Assembly: GCA_022704145.1 (NCBI GenBank)
Contig: JAKJGY010000013.1
Coordinates: forward strand, 1-41,721
Direction of reading: 5' to 3'
From: Verrucomicrobiota bacterium
GTDB taxonomy: Bacteria; Verrucomicrobiota; Kiritimatiellia; RFP12; UBA1067
DNA: 41,721 bases
Shown: positions 24,384-32,162 of the stretch, piece after piece
How positions within the stretch are numbered: the stretch's first letter is position 1
How the letters are laid out: every line of letters starts with the position of its first letter
Program-made: the position numbers and the translations under genes
Notes under the pieces: model-generated
Seen by the model: only the letters and a program-made list of their open reading frames with translations
Told to the model about the DNA's origin: nothing
Databases searched by the model: none

Positions 24384-27300
24384 GGGTTCGGTGGGGAGAG
24401 GCGTTCGGTCAGTTCGTCCGCCAGGGGCTTGAGCTGGCGGGCGATCGCGGGGGGCAGCAGGTCGTCGTTCTCCAGCAGTTGGGAGGCGAGCAGGGCGGCC
24501 TCCTCGATCCGCTGCTGGGCGATACGGAGGCGGATCAGGGTGATCCGCACGTTGAGGTCTTCGGGGAGGGCGGTGAGCACGGGGGCGAGCGCGCTCGCGG
24601 CCTCGTCGGTGCGCTCGGTGGCCAGCAGGATCTTGGCGAGGGTGTGCTGGGCGCGGGTGAGGCTGGCGTCTAGGCCGAGCGCCTGGCGGGTGAGGGCCTC
24701 GGCCTGGTCGAGCTTGCCTTTCGCGAAAAGGACGGCGCCGAGGCCGGCGTAGGCCTGGGCGGAGGGCGCGTGCTCCAGGCTGCGGCTGAAGAGGTCTTCG
24801 GCCTTCTCGAGTTCGCCGCGGTGGAGCCGGACGGAGCCGAGCAGGTAGTTGGCGAAGGCGTGGTTGGGGTCGCGCAGCAGGACGGCCTTGGCGTCCTGTT
24901 CGGAGAAGGCGGGGATGCCGAGGGCGTCGTCGAGCCGCAGCAGGTCTTCGCGCACGCTGGTCAGGTTGGGGTTCAGGGCGAGGGCGCGCAGGAAGGCGGA
25001 GCGGGCGGCGGCGTACTCTTGCGGGCCGTTGTGCTGGCAGAGGCGTCCGCGCACCAGATGGAGCAGGTAATGGTCCTTACGGCTGGTGGCGCCGCGCATC
25101 GCGGGGTAGACGCGGTTCTCAAGCTCGTCATACTCGCCGCTGCGGATGAGGATCTCGGCCAGCAGGCCCCACAGGCGGACGTCGGAGGTGGCGGCGGGGA
25201 TCGCCTCGTTCAGCCGGGCGCGGGCGGCCGGGAGGTCGTCCTGAAGGATGAGCAGGGCGGCCTCATTCCAGACCAGCTTCTCAGGCGGCGCGCCGTTCTC
25301 CTTGGCGAGGTCCATCCACAGGCCGGCCTCGGGCAGGTTGCGGCGTTCGATGGCGATCATCGCTTTGTTGATGAAGACGTTGGGATCTTTCTGATCGAGG
25401 TCGAGCAGGAGGTTAAGCTGGCGGTCGGCCTCGTCATAATCGGCGGCGTCGATGCTGCGGGAGACCGCCTGGTAGAGGTCGCCCTTGCGGTTGACGAGCA
25501 GGGTGAGGGGGTCTCGGGTGGAGTGAGCCGAGATGCCTAGCGCGCGGAAGGACGTGCCTTTACGCCAGTAGGTCTTACGGACGAGGTCAAGGACGTCGGG
25601 GTTGATCAGCGAGCCGCTGCGCGACTCGATGCCGGTGCGGGTCAGCGCGTACGTGTTCAGCCTCAGGGGGATGCTGCGGAGCCGTTCCACGAGGAGGCTC
25701 AGCGTGTCCGGGCCGGAGTTGAGCGCGGTGGCGAGGTGGAAGCGGTTGAGGAGGAGGCTGAGGCTGTCGGGCGCGAGCGCCTCAGTCTCCTGAAGCAGCT
25801 CCGCCGCCTCGGACAGCCGGTTTTGCGAGGCGAGCAGGAAGGCGAGTTCGTTGCCGATAAATCCGAGCTGGAGCCGCAGGGCGAGGCGGTAGTCGGCAAA
25901 CAGCGGGATGGTGTCCGGGATGGCTGACGAGAGGTAGGGTTTCATCGACTGGACGAACGCGCGGTGCTCGGCGAGAGCGGCCAGGGCGTCGGGCGGCGTC
26001 GGGTCGGGCGCGCCGCGCAGGAAGAAGCCGCACGGCAGGGCCGCGAAGCCGTTGTCGCGCAGCAGTTCGGGTGTCCTGAACAGGACTGCGCGGCTGTAGG
26101 CGTTGGTCTGGCTCAGGAACCATTCGCGGAGGAACGAGGCGGGCGAGATGTCGGCCGCGTTGACGAGGCGGTAGCGGTTGAGGGCGAAGGCCGGGTCGGT
26201 CATGATGTGCTGGGTGAGTTCGGCGGCGTCGTACGCCTTGGACTGCGCATCCGTGGTGATGAGCCGCAGGCGGCGCCCGTCGCTGTGGGCGCGCAAGATG
26301 AGGTGGTGCTCGATACGGCTGTCGGTCGCGAGCCGCTGGCGGGAGGAGAAACGGGAGAGGTGGTGGTTCAGGATGTCGCTGTTGACGAGCCAGTCGCGCC
26401 CGTCGAGGTCGCGGTAGAGGGTCTCGGCCACCTCGTCCGCGAACGTTCCGACACGCGGGTCGATATCCTGGAAGCTGCGGAAGGGCACGAGCAGCGCGAG
26501 CGCGAGCAGCGGCCAGCAGAGAAAGGCGCCAAGCCGGCAGACGAGGGGGTTGTCGCGATACTCGTAGTAGTCCAGGTCCTCGTCGACCTTGTCCTGGAAC
26601 AGCTCGCGCATAAGGTACCACGCGGCGACCAGCAGCCCGGTGAAGAGCGCAAGGATGGTATAGCTCAAGACCGGCACCTTGGAGGTCAGGCGGGCGATGC
26701 CCCAAGGCGAGAAGCGCAGGTTGAGGAGGCTCGGCACAAGACAGACCGCGATACCGACCTCCAGCGCGAACACCGAGAAGACGCGGCGCACGAAAGCGAA
26801 ATGGAAGACGAAGAGGGCGATCGCGCAGGGCAGGAGGAGCTGCACGAAGATCAGGCTCCAGCCGGAGGCCGGTATCCAGGCGAGCAGTTCCTGCATAAAG
26901 CTGGCCTGATAGGCGCGCAGGATGGTGCGGGGGGAGGGGATGGCCACGGCCGAACAGTACCGGGAGGCGTCCCAGAGGACGGAGACGGCGACGATGGCGC
27001 CGGCCAGCCCGACGAGCAGCATACCTAGGACGCGGTAGGTGGTGGCCTGCTCGTTCAGCCGGAGCGAGCGCAGCAGGAAGAGCCCTCCGACCGGGAGCAG
27101 CACCATAAACAGCGGCGACTCCAGCATACAGACGGCCATCAGGAAGGTGCAACTGAACAGCGAGAGCAGGCGCTCCTGCTGGTCGTACGAGAGCAGCAGG
27201 TTGAGGATCAGGAAAAGGAGGGCCAGGTCGAACGTGTATGGGTAGAGGCGTGTGGCGGCGAGCCAGAAGGGTGCGCAGAAGGCGAGTACGGTGGCTGCGG

Positions 27301-27814
27301 CGAGGCCGCCGAAGACCGCGGCGTAAGCGACCCGCCAGTTGTGGGCGAGCACGGAGGGGGGGATCGACACGCTGCCGTCCGGGTTGAGGGCGAAGCTCGC
27401 ATCCTCCTTGCTGCGCGAGTCGTCGTCGGTCTCACGCAAGCGCGGCGGCAGGGCGGCCATGGCGCCGCCGGGATCCTCGAACGCGAACACGAAGACGAGG
27501 CGGGCGGCGAAAAGGTAGAAAAGCGCGACGGCGAACGCGCCGCAGACGGCGCACAGGAGGTTGAGGCGGCCGGTCAGGGTGCCGTAGGGGAGGTCGGCCA
27601 CACACCGCGCGACCAGCCGGAAAAGCGGGTTCATCAGGTCGTTCGTTTCGCAGAGCCCGGCGGAGGCGGCGGTCAGGAAGGCGGTTGTGCCCGGATAGAC
27701 GCGAGGAAAGAGCGTGTGGGTGTAGACCGCAAACGGCGCCAGGGCCGTCAGCGGGATGAAGAGCCGGATGAGATGCCAGGGTGTGGCGAGGAAGTGGCGT
27801 CTGAAATAGCCCAT
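24380..27814 (-). CDS. Membrane protein: DUF2723/TMEM260-like N-half fused to TPR repeats
   Basis: A 1144-residue protein. Residues about 1-430 hold ten or so transmembrane helices. The first loop (RVYPGTTAFLTAASAGL ... NPLFRLVARCVADLPYGTLTGRLNLLCAVCGAF) matches the start of DUF2723/TMEM260 proteins, a GT-C-like family that includes protein O-mannosyltransferases. The usual HPPGYPLY segment is replaced by ETNDLMNPLF, so catalysis is uncertain. A cytoplasmic charged insert lies near 125-165. Residues about 640-1130 contain roughly ten TPR units, for example ANYLLGSVRLHRGELEKAEDLFSR, which suggests protein binding in the periplasm. It precedes and overlaps the lipid A acyltransferase gene, hinting at an envelope role; this is inference. 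Confidence 0.75.
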   Translation of the reverse strand: MGYFRRHFLATPWHLIRLFIPLTALAPFAVYTHTLFPRVYPGTTAFLTAASAGLCETNDLMNPLFRLVARCVADLPYGTLTGRLNLLCAVCGAFAVALFYLFAARLVFVFAFEDPGGAMAALPPRLRETDDDSRSKEDASFALNPDGSVSIPPSVLAHNWRVAYAAVFGGLAAATVLAFCAPFWLAATRLYPYTFDLALLFLILNLLLSYDQQERLLSLFSCTFLMAVCMLESPLFMVLLPVGGLFLLRSLRLNEQATTYRVLGMLLVGLAGAIVAVSVLWDASRYCSAVAIPSPRTILRAYQASFMQELLAWIPASGWSLIFVQLLLPCAIALFVFHFAFVRRVFSVFALEVGIAVCLVPSLLNLRFSPWGIARLTSKVPVLSYTILALFTGLLVAAWYLMRELFQDKVDEDLDYYEYRDNPLVCRLGAFLCWPLLALALLVPFRSFQDIDPRVGTFADEVAETLYRDLDGRDWLVNSDILNHHLSRFSSRQRLATDSRIEHHLILRAHSDGRRLRLITTDAQSKAYDAAELTQHIMTDPAFALNRYRLVNAADISPASFLREWFLSQTNAYSRAVLFRTPELLRDNGFAALPCGFFLRGAPDPTPPDALAALAEHRAFVQSMKPYLSSAIPDTIPLFADYRLALRLQLGFIGNELAFLLASQNRLSEAAELLQETEALAPDSLSLLLNRFHLATALNSGPDTLSLLVERLRSIPLRLNTYALTRTGIESRSGSLINPDVLDLVRKTYWRKGTSFRALGISAHSTRDPLTLLVNRKGDLYQAVSRSIDAADYDEADRQLNLLLDLDQKDPNVFINKAMIAIERRNLPEAGLWMDLAKENGAPPEKLVWNEAALLILQDDLPAARARLNEAIPAATSDVRLWGLLAEILIRSGEYDELENRVYPAMRGATSRKDHYLLHLVRGRLCQHNGPQEYAAARSAFLRALALNPNLTSVREDLLRLDDALGIPAFSEQDAKAVLLRDPNHAFANYLLGSVRLHRGELEKAEDLFSRSLEHAPSAQAYAGLGAVLFAKGKLDQAEALTRQALGLDASLTRAQHTLAKILLATERTDEAASALAPVLTALPEDLNVRITLIRLRIAQQRIEEAALLASQLLENDDLLPPAIARQLKPLADELTERLSPPNP

Positions 27815-27853
27815 GGGTCTTGTTCCTGTCTGCCGCGGCCGGAACCGCGGCGG

Positions 27854-30004
27854 CTAGTCGGTGAGGGCGCGGCGTCGCCAGGCCCGGTCGCCATAGACGC
27901 CGGCTTGGTCGGGGTCGAACGGGATGAAGCCGAGGCGGAAGGCGGGTGAGGCGGGCCGGAGCCGGAAGTCGCGAGCCGCAGCGTCACGGAACTGCGGGTC
28001 GGCGACCAGGCCGCCGGCGTCGCGGCCGTCCGCCTGCCACTCGGCGAAGCTCCGTCCGTTAAAGGTCACCGGGCCGTCGGCGCACCACCAGAGGTTGCTG
28101 ACCCAGTCGACGCGCGCCTTGTCAGTGTTCTTGTAGCGGGTCGGGCTGAAGGCCGGACCGCGCTCCCAGTAGATCAGGTTCCTCTCAATGATGGCTGAGC
28201 GGTGCGGCTCGACGCGGCTGATGGCGATCTGGCACTCGCGGCTGTAGCAGAGGATGTTGTTGCGGACGACGTTATCGCGGCCGTAATGCTGGTGGAACGA
28301 GCTGTCCTTGGTGTCGTGGACGAGGTTGTTCTCAAACACAATGCCCTCGGAGCCCTCGTCCGGATAGAGGCCCCAGCCGCCGTATGTGTAGGAGTCGACG
28401 TCGAAGATGACGTTGTTGCAGACGCGGGTGCCGAAGGAGGTGCCGAGGGTGTAGACGCCGCCCATATCGCCGAGCGCACCCTGTCCGATCTTGCTGATGC
28501 GGTTGAAGGCGACCGTGTTGCGCTGGGCCACGCTGCCCTTGTATCCCCACACCCAGCCGACCGAGATGCCGGTGTAGAAATGGTCGCGGATCTCGCAGTG
28601 GGTAATGCGGTTGTCGCCGCTGTGACCGACCCAGACGGCGGTGGCGCTGGCGTGGAAGCGTCCGCCGCGTGTGATGATACAGTTGTCCACGGTATTGAAG
28701 GCGGTGCTGAAGCTGTTGAGGGTCTCGACAACGGCATTGCTCGAGATGCTGGCGCCTTTCCCGCCGGGGTCGCCGATGCGGATGCCGCCCGCGCCGAGGT
28801 CGGTGAAGAGGCAGCGCTCGATACGGTTGCTGACGCAGCCGGCGCGGAACCAGAGGCCGTATTCGCCCGTGTGCGCGATCTCACAGGCGCTGAAGGTCAC
28901 GTCGTGCGCGCCGTCGGCCATGATTGCGGCCTCGGTGCGGGCGGCGGCCTGCATGGGCTCGAACTGCGTGGGGCCCGGGCGGTTCAGGTCGCCAAGGACT
29001 TCGGGCGGGAGGGAGGCCCGCTCGAGCTGGTCGGCGCGGCGCGGCGAGTCGCTGTAATGGAACGCGAGATCCCGGAAGGCGAGGTGCCGCACGAAGCGGC
29101 CCTCGGCCGGCACGCCGTTGAGCTGCACGAGGGTCTGCAGGCCGGGGACAGGCGCGAAGATCTCGGCGCGGGAGAGCCGCTCGCCGGGCAGGGGACGGTA
29201 CCGGAGCAGGCCGGCGTTGCCGTCGTAGAGCCATTCGCCCGGCGCGTCGAAGGCCGCACGCACGTTCTCGACGTAGTAGAGCGAGTTGGTGCGCCACGGG
29301 TTCCAAGGCTTCCACCTGCCGCCTTGGGTGTGGAGCCTGCCGGTGTCGGCGTCGAACCCGAGGATCATGCGGCGGGTCGTGTCCCAGTTGTGGTGGACCA
29401 CCACCTGCGCGAAACGCCAGTCCTGTTGCGGGGTGCCCGCCAGCAGGCCGAGGTCTTGCCCGCGTGCGGTGAGCGAGGCCAGCGCGTACTCGGTCCGTGT
29501 CGTGCGGTTGGTCAGGAGCGTCTGGCCCACCGCCTGGGGCAGGAGAAAGCCGCGGTCGGGGTGGCGGGCGCGCGTGGCGCGACGTCCGTTCACATAGAGC
29601 GTCTCGAAGTAGGCGGGCGTGCCGTCGGCCGCGCGCGGGATCGCGGCCTGCCAGGTGCCGTCGGGCTGCGCCTGCCAGCCGGTGACGGGGCGTCCGCCGA
29701 TGACGCGGGTGCCGGCGCCTTCACCGATGAAGGAGACGGGCGCGCCGGGCAAGCCGGAGTCGGCGGGCTCGAAGACCAGCGGCGCGGACAGCGGGTAGAC
29801 GCCCTCCGCCACGCGTACGGTCCAGGCCGAGGCGTCGCCCGCCTGCCGGGCGACGCGGATGGCGTCACGTGCGCGGGACAGCGTGGCGAACGGCTGGCGG
29901 CGCGTGCCGGGGTTGGCGTCGTCGCCCTTGGGCGAGACATGCCACTCGCCCGCGCGGCACGCGCAGGCCGCGAGGAGGGCGGCAGACAGGAGGGGCGTTC
30001 TCAT
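27854..30004 (-). CDS. Secreted right-handed beta-helix glycoside hydrolase (GH141-like)
   Basis: A 716-residue exported protein. Residues 1-18 form a signal peptide (AACACRA), followed by EWHVSPKGDDANPGT, the common opening of parallel beta-helix enzymes. The body has many short repeats with N-rich turns, including ISSNAVVETLN, NRITHCEIRDHFYTG and VRNNILCYS. The block GGVYTLGTSFGTRVCNNVIFD with YGGWGLYPDEGSEG is the pattern I associate with GH141, whose members act on fucose- or xylose-containing glycans. Pectate-lyase-like function cannot be excluded. It follows kduI by only 4 nt, so it is probably co-transcribed with an uronate-pathway gene. Confidence 0.8.
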   Translation of the reverse strand: MRTPLLSAALLAACACRAGEWHVSPKGDDANPGTRRQPFATLSRARDAIRVARQAGDASAWTVRVAEGVYPLSAPLVFEPADSGLPGAPVSFIGEGAGTRVIGGRPVTGWQAQPDGTWQAAIPRAADGTPAYFETLYVNGRRATRARHPDRGFLLPQAVGQTLLTNRTTRTEYALASLTARGQDLGLLAGTPQQDWRFAQVVVHHNWDTTRRMILGFDADTGRLHTQGGRWKPWNPWRTNSLYYVENVRAAFDAPGEWLYDGNAGLLRYRPLPGERLSRAEIFAPVPGLQTLVQLNGVPAEGRFVRHLAFRDLAFHYSDSPRRADQLERASLPPEVLGDLNRPGPTQFEPMQAAARTEAAIMADGAHDVTFSACEIAHTGEYGLWFRAGCVSNRIERCLFTDLGAGGIRIGDPGGKGASISSNAVVETLNSFSTAFNTVDNCIITRGGRFHASATAVWVGHSGDNRITHCEIRDHFYTGISVGWVWGYKGSVAQRNTVAFNRISKIGQGALGDMGGVYTLGTSFGTRVCNNVIFDVDSYTYGGWGLYPDEGSEGIVFENNLVHDTKDSSFHQHYGRDNVVRNNILCYSRECQIAISRVEPHRSAIIERNLIYWERGPAFSPTRYKNTDKARVDWVSNLWWCADGPVTFNGRSFAEWQADGRDAGGLVADPQFRDAAARDFRLRPASPAFRLGFIPFDPDQAGVYGDRAWRRRALTD

Positions 30005-30008
30005 GGCG

Positions 30009-30839
30009 TTAACGGAAGGTGGCGAGGTCGCACTTGTCCATATCGTCGAACTCCTGGTTCTCGCCGCCCATGGCCCAGACGAACGAGTAGGCGCCGGTGC
30101 CTGCGCCGCAGTGGACGGACCAGGGCGGGGAGAGGACCGCCTGCTTCTCCTGTAACGTCACGTGGCGCGTCTCCTGAGGTTCGCCGAGGAAGTGCATCAC
30201 CTTGCCGTTCGGCCGTAAGTCGAAGTAACAGTAAACCTCCGTCCGCCGGTCGTGGGTATGGGGCGGGAACGAGTTCCAGACGCTGCCCTCGTGCAGCTCG
30301 GTGAAGCCCATGACGAGCTGGCAGCTCGCGATGAACCCCGGCCGGATATACTGGTAGATCGTGCGCCGGTTGCTGTCGGCCGACGCGCCCAGCTCGAGGC
30401 GGTTGGCGTCCTTTGGCGTGGCGTGGGTGGTCGGGTGGTCGGCATGGGCCGGGTAGGAGACCAGATAGAACTGGGCGGGGCGCTGCGGGTTGTCGCTGGC
30501 GAAGAGCACGCCCCGGCTGCCGCGCCGGATGTAGAGGCAGTCGCGCGGCGCCATCGCGTAGGTCGTGCCGTCGACCGTGACGCTGCCCGGCCCGCCGAGG
30601 TTGAGGAGGCCCGCCTCGCGCCGCTCACAGAAGTAGGCGCTGGCGAGCGCCCGCGAGCCTTTCAGCTCAAGCTCGGACGTCGTGGGCACGATGCCCCCGA
30701 CCACCGCTCGGTCGACGCTGGTGTACGCCAGTTCGACAGCGTCGGGCCGGAACAGGTCTTCCAGGACAAAGCGGTCACGCAACTCTTGGGTGGTCAGGCG
30801 GCGGTAGGCCTGCCGGTCGGCCGTCTCGATCATTCGCAT
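30009..30839 (-). CDS. kduI: 5-dehydro-4-deoxy-D-glucuronate isomerase
   Basis: A 276-residue cytoplasmic Zn enzyme (278 in E. coli). It isomerises 5-keto-4-deoxyuronate, released by pectin, alginate-like or glycosaminoglycan lyases, to 3-deoxy-D-glycero-2,5-hexodiulosonate on the way to KDG. The zinc ligands are all present: His194 and His196 in PPHTHDRR, Glu201 in TEVYCYF and His243 in WSVHCGAG. The ATG at 30839 has GAGGAG about 8 nt upstream and follows a good promoter. The GH141-like gene is 4 nt downstream. KduD and KDG kinase are not in this window. Identification is firm. Confidence 0.97.
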   Translation of the reverse strand: MRMIETADRQAYRRLTTQELRDRFVLEDLFRPDAVELAYTSVDRAVVGGIVPTTSELELKGSRALASAYFCERREAGLLNLGGPGSVTVDGTTYAMAPRDCLYIRRGSRGVLFASDNPQRPAQFYLVSYPAHADHPTTHATPKDANRLELGASADSNRRTIYQYIRPGFIASCQLVMGFTELHEGSVWNSFPPHTHDRRTEVYCYFDLRPNGKVMHFLGEPQETRHVTLQEKQAVLSPPWSVHCGAGTGAYSFVWAMGGENQEFDDMDKCDLATFR

Positions 30840-30885
30840 ACGGGCTGCTCCTCGTTACTCCGGTGAACAGAACGGATTGGGTATC

Positions 30886-30914
30886 ACTATAGCAGAGCGG
30901 ACAAGGCGTACCAA
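30886..30914 (-). promoter_or_regulatory. Promoter for the kduI operon
   Basis: Reading the minus strand, TTGGTA (30914-30909), 17 nt, then TATAGT (30891-30886). It is divergent from the amrS promoter, and about 60 nt separate the two. Leader length to kduI is about 40 nt. Confidence 0.65.
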
Positions 30915-30974
30915 GGGCTTAATTCCGCGGCGGCGCGCGGTCCAGCAAAAATGGCGCGGCTGGCGACTTTCGGT

Positions 30975-31003
30975 TTTCACATCCGTTAAGGAAGCGGTAT
31001 ACT
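30975..31003 (+). promoter_or_regulatory. Promoter for the AmmeMemoRadiSam operon
   Basis: TTTCAC (30975-30980), or TTTTCA one base earlier, is followed after 17-18 nt by TATACT (30998-31003), about 26 nt before the amrS ATG. The -10 box is near consensus, the -35 weaker. Confidence 0.55.
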
Positions 31004-31028
31004 GAAACGCAAAGGGGACGGGTAGGCT

Positions 31029-32021
31029 ATGGCGGCACAGACAGCAAGGCGGGTGGTGTGCTCCGTCTGCCCCAAGCGGTGCCGGATACCGCCGGGGGCG
31101 AGCGGCGCGTGCCGGGCCCGGATCAATCTCGACGGACGGCTGGTCGCGGCGACCTTCGCGCGGCCCTGTGCGGTGCATGTCGATCCGATGGAGAAAAAGC
31201 CCCTGTTCCACTTCTTTCCGGGGAGCCCGATCCTCTCGATCGGCGCCGCCGGCTGCAACCTGCACTGCAAGAACTGCCAGAACGCCGAAATCTCGCAGGG
31301 CAACCCCGAGGAGGTGCCCTCGTTCGAGCTGCAGCCGTGCGACGTGCCGGCCCTGGCGCGGCGCCACGGGTGCGGCCATGTGGCCTACACCTACACCGAG
31401 CCGCTGGTCAGCTACGAGTACACCCGGGCGTGCTGCGCGGCGGCGCGCGAGGCGGGGCTGCGCAACGTGCTGGTGACGGCGGGGTACATCAACGAGGCGC
31501 CGCTGCGGGAGCTGCTGCCCCTTGTGGATGCGGCCAATGTCGACATCAAGGCCTTCAGCGACGCCTTCTACCGCGAGGTGTGCGAGGCCACGCTGGAGCC
31601 GGTGTTGCGTACCGTGCTCACGCTGCTCGGGGCGGGCGTGCATGTGGAGGTCACCCATCTGGTGATCCCCACGCTGAACGACACCGACGAGCAGTTCAGC
31701 GCGCTCTCCGGCTGGCTGCGCGAGCGGGCCGGTGCCGAGGTGCCGCTGCATGTCTCGCGCTTCTTTCCCCAGTACCGTATGGCGCACCTGCCGCCGACGC
31801 CGGTCGCGACGCTCCTGCGGGCGCGGGAGCTGGCGCGCGCGGCCGGGCTGAAGCATGTCTATGTGGGCAACGCCGAGGCGCCCGACGGCGAGACCACATG
31901 CTGCGCGGGGTGCGGCGCGCGCGTGGTGCAGCGGCGGCGCTACACGGTGACGGAGAACCGGCTGGGCGCGTCGGGCCTGTGCCCGGCATGCGGGCGTCGC
32001 GCCTACGGGGTGTGGGGATGA
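31029..32021 (+). CDS. amrS: AmmeMemoRadiSam system radical SAM enzyme
   Basis: A 330-residue cytoplasmic radical SAM enzyme related to pyruvate formate-lyase activases. An N-terminal four-Cys set (Cys11, 14, 18, 28) precedes the radical SAM motif CNLHCKNC at 76-83. Characteristic family blocks are EKKPLFHFFPGSPILSIG and AYTYTEPLVSYEYTR, followed by VTAGYINEAPLREL. The C-terminus has two CxxC pairs like a small zinc ribbon. This is the radical SAM member of the AmmeMemoRadiSam trio, named by co-occurrence of AMMECR1, Memo and radical SAM proteins; its reaction is unknown. It has no signal peptide. It opens a five-gene operon, and its stop overlaps the next start (ATGA). Confidence 0.93.
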   Translation: MAAQTARRVVCSVCPKRCRIPPGASGACRARINLDGRLVAATFARPCAVHVDPMEKKPLFHFFPGSPILSIGAAGCNLHCKNCQNAEISQGNPEEVPSFELQPCDVPALARRHGCGHVAYTYTEPLVSYEYTRACCAAAREAGLRNVLVTAGYINEAPLRELLPLVDAANVDIKAFSDAFYREVCEATLEPVLRTVLTLLGAGVHVEVTHLVIPTLNDTDEQFSALSGWLRERAGAEVPLHVSRFFPQYRMAHLPPTPVATLLRARELARAAGLKHVYVGNAEAPDGETTCCAGCGARVVQRRRYTVTENRLGASGLCPACGRRAYGVWG

Positions 32022-32158
32022 GCGCGGGCGGCGCCAGACGCCTGACGCGGCGACGCTTCCTTCTGCGGGCGCTGGCCGCGGCCTGGTGCGCGGCCGTGCG
32101 GCCGCGGCCCGCGCCTGACCCCGTGCGGGTCGGGACAATGGCGGTTTGGGCGGGGTGA
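32018..32158 (+). CDS. 46-residue ORF with a Tat-like signal, function unknown
   Basis: The ATG at 32018 overlaps the amrS stop by 4 nt, and the TGA at 32156-32158 lies 4 nt before the next gene. The peptide has an RRL-TRRRFLLRALAAAW pattern, a twin-arginine motif followed by a hydrophobic run, and then only about 25 further residues rich in proline. It resembles a Tat signal peptide with almost no cargo. It could be a real short exported or membrane peptide, a decayed gene, or the remnant of a once-longer ferredoxin. The position between coupled genes supports translation; I recognise no family. Confidence 0.5.
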   Translation: MSAGGARRLTRRRFLLRALAAAWCAAVRPRPAPDPVRVGTMAVWAG

Positions 32159-32162
32159 CGGG

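Noticed and set aside
28202..30304. A 700-codon plus-strand frame opposite the GH141-like gene
   Set aside because: Antisense shadow with repetitive Glu/Val/Ala-rich sequence and no motif; the minus strand encodes the beta-helix protein and kduI.
30626..31010. A regulator gene between kduI and amrS
   Set aside because: No ORF with family resemblance. The gap is fully explained by two divergent promoters and leaders.
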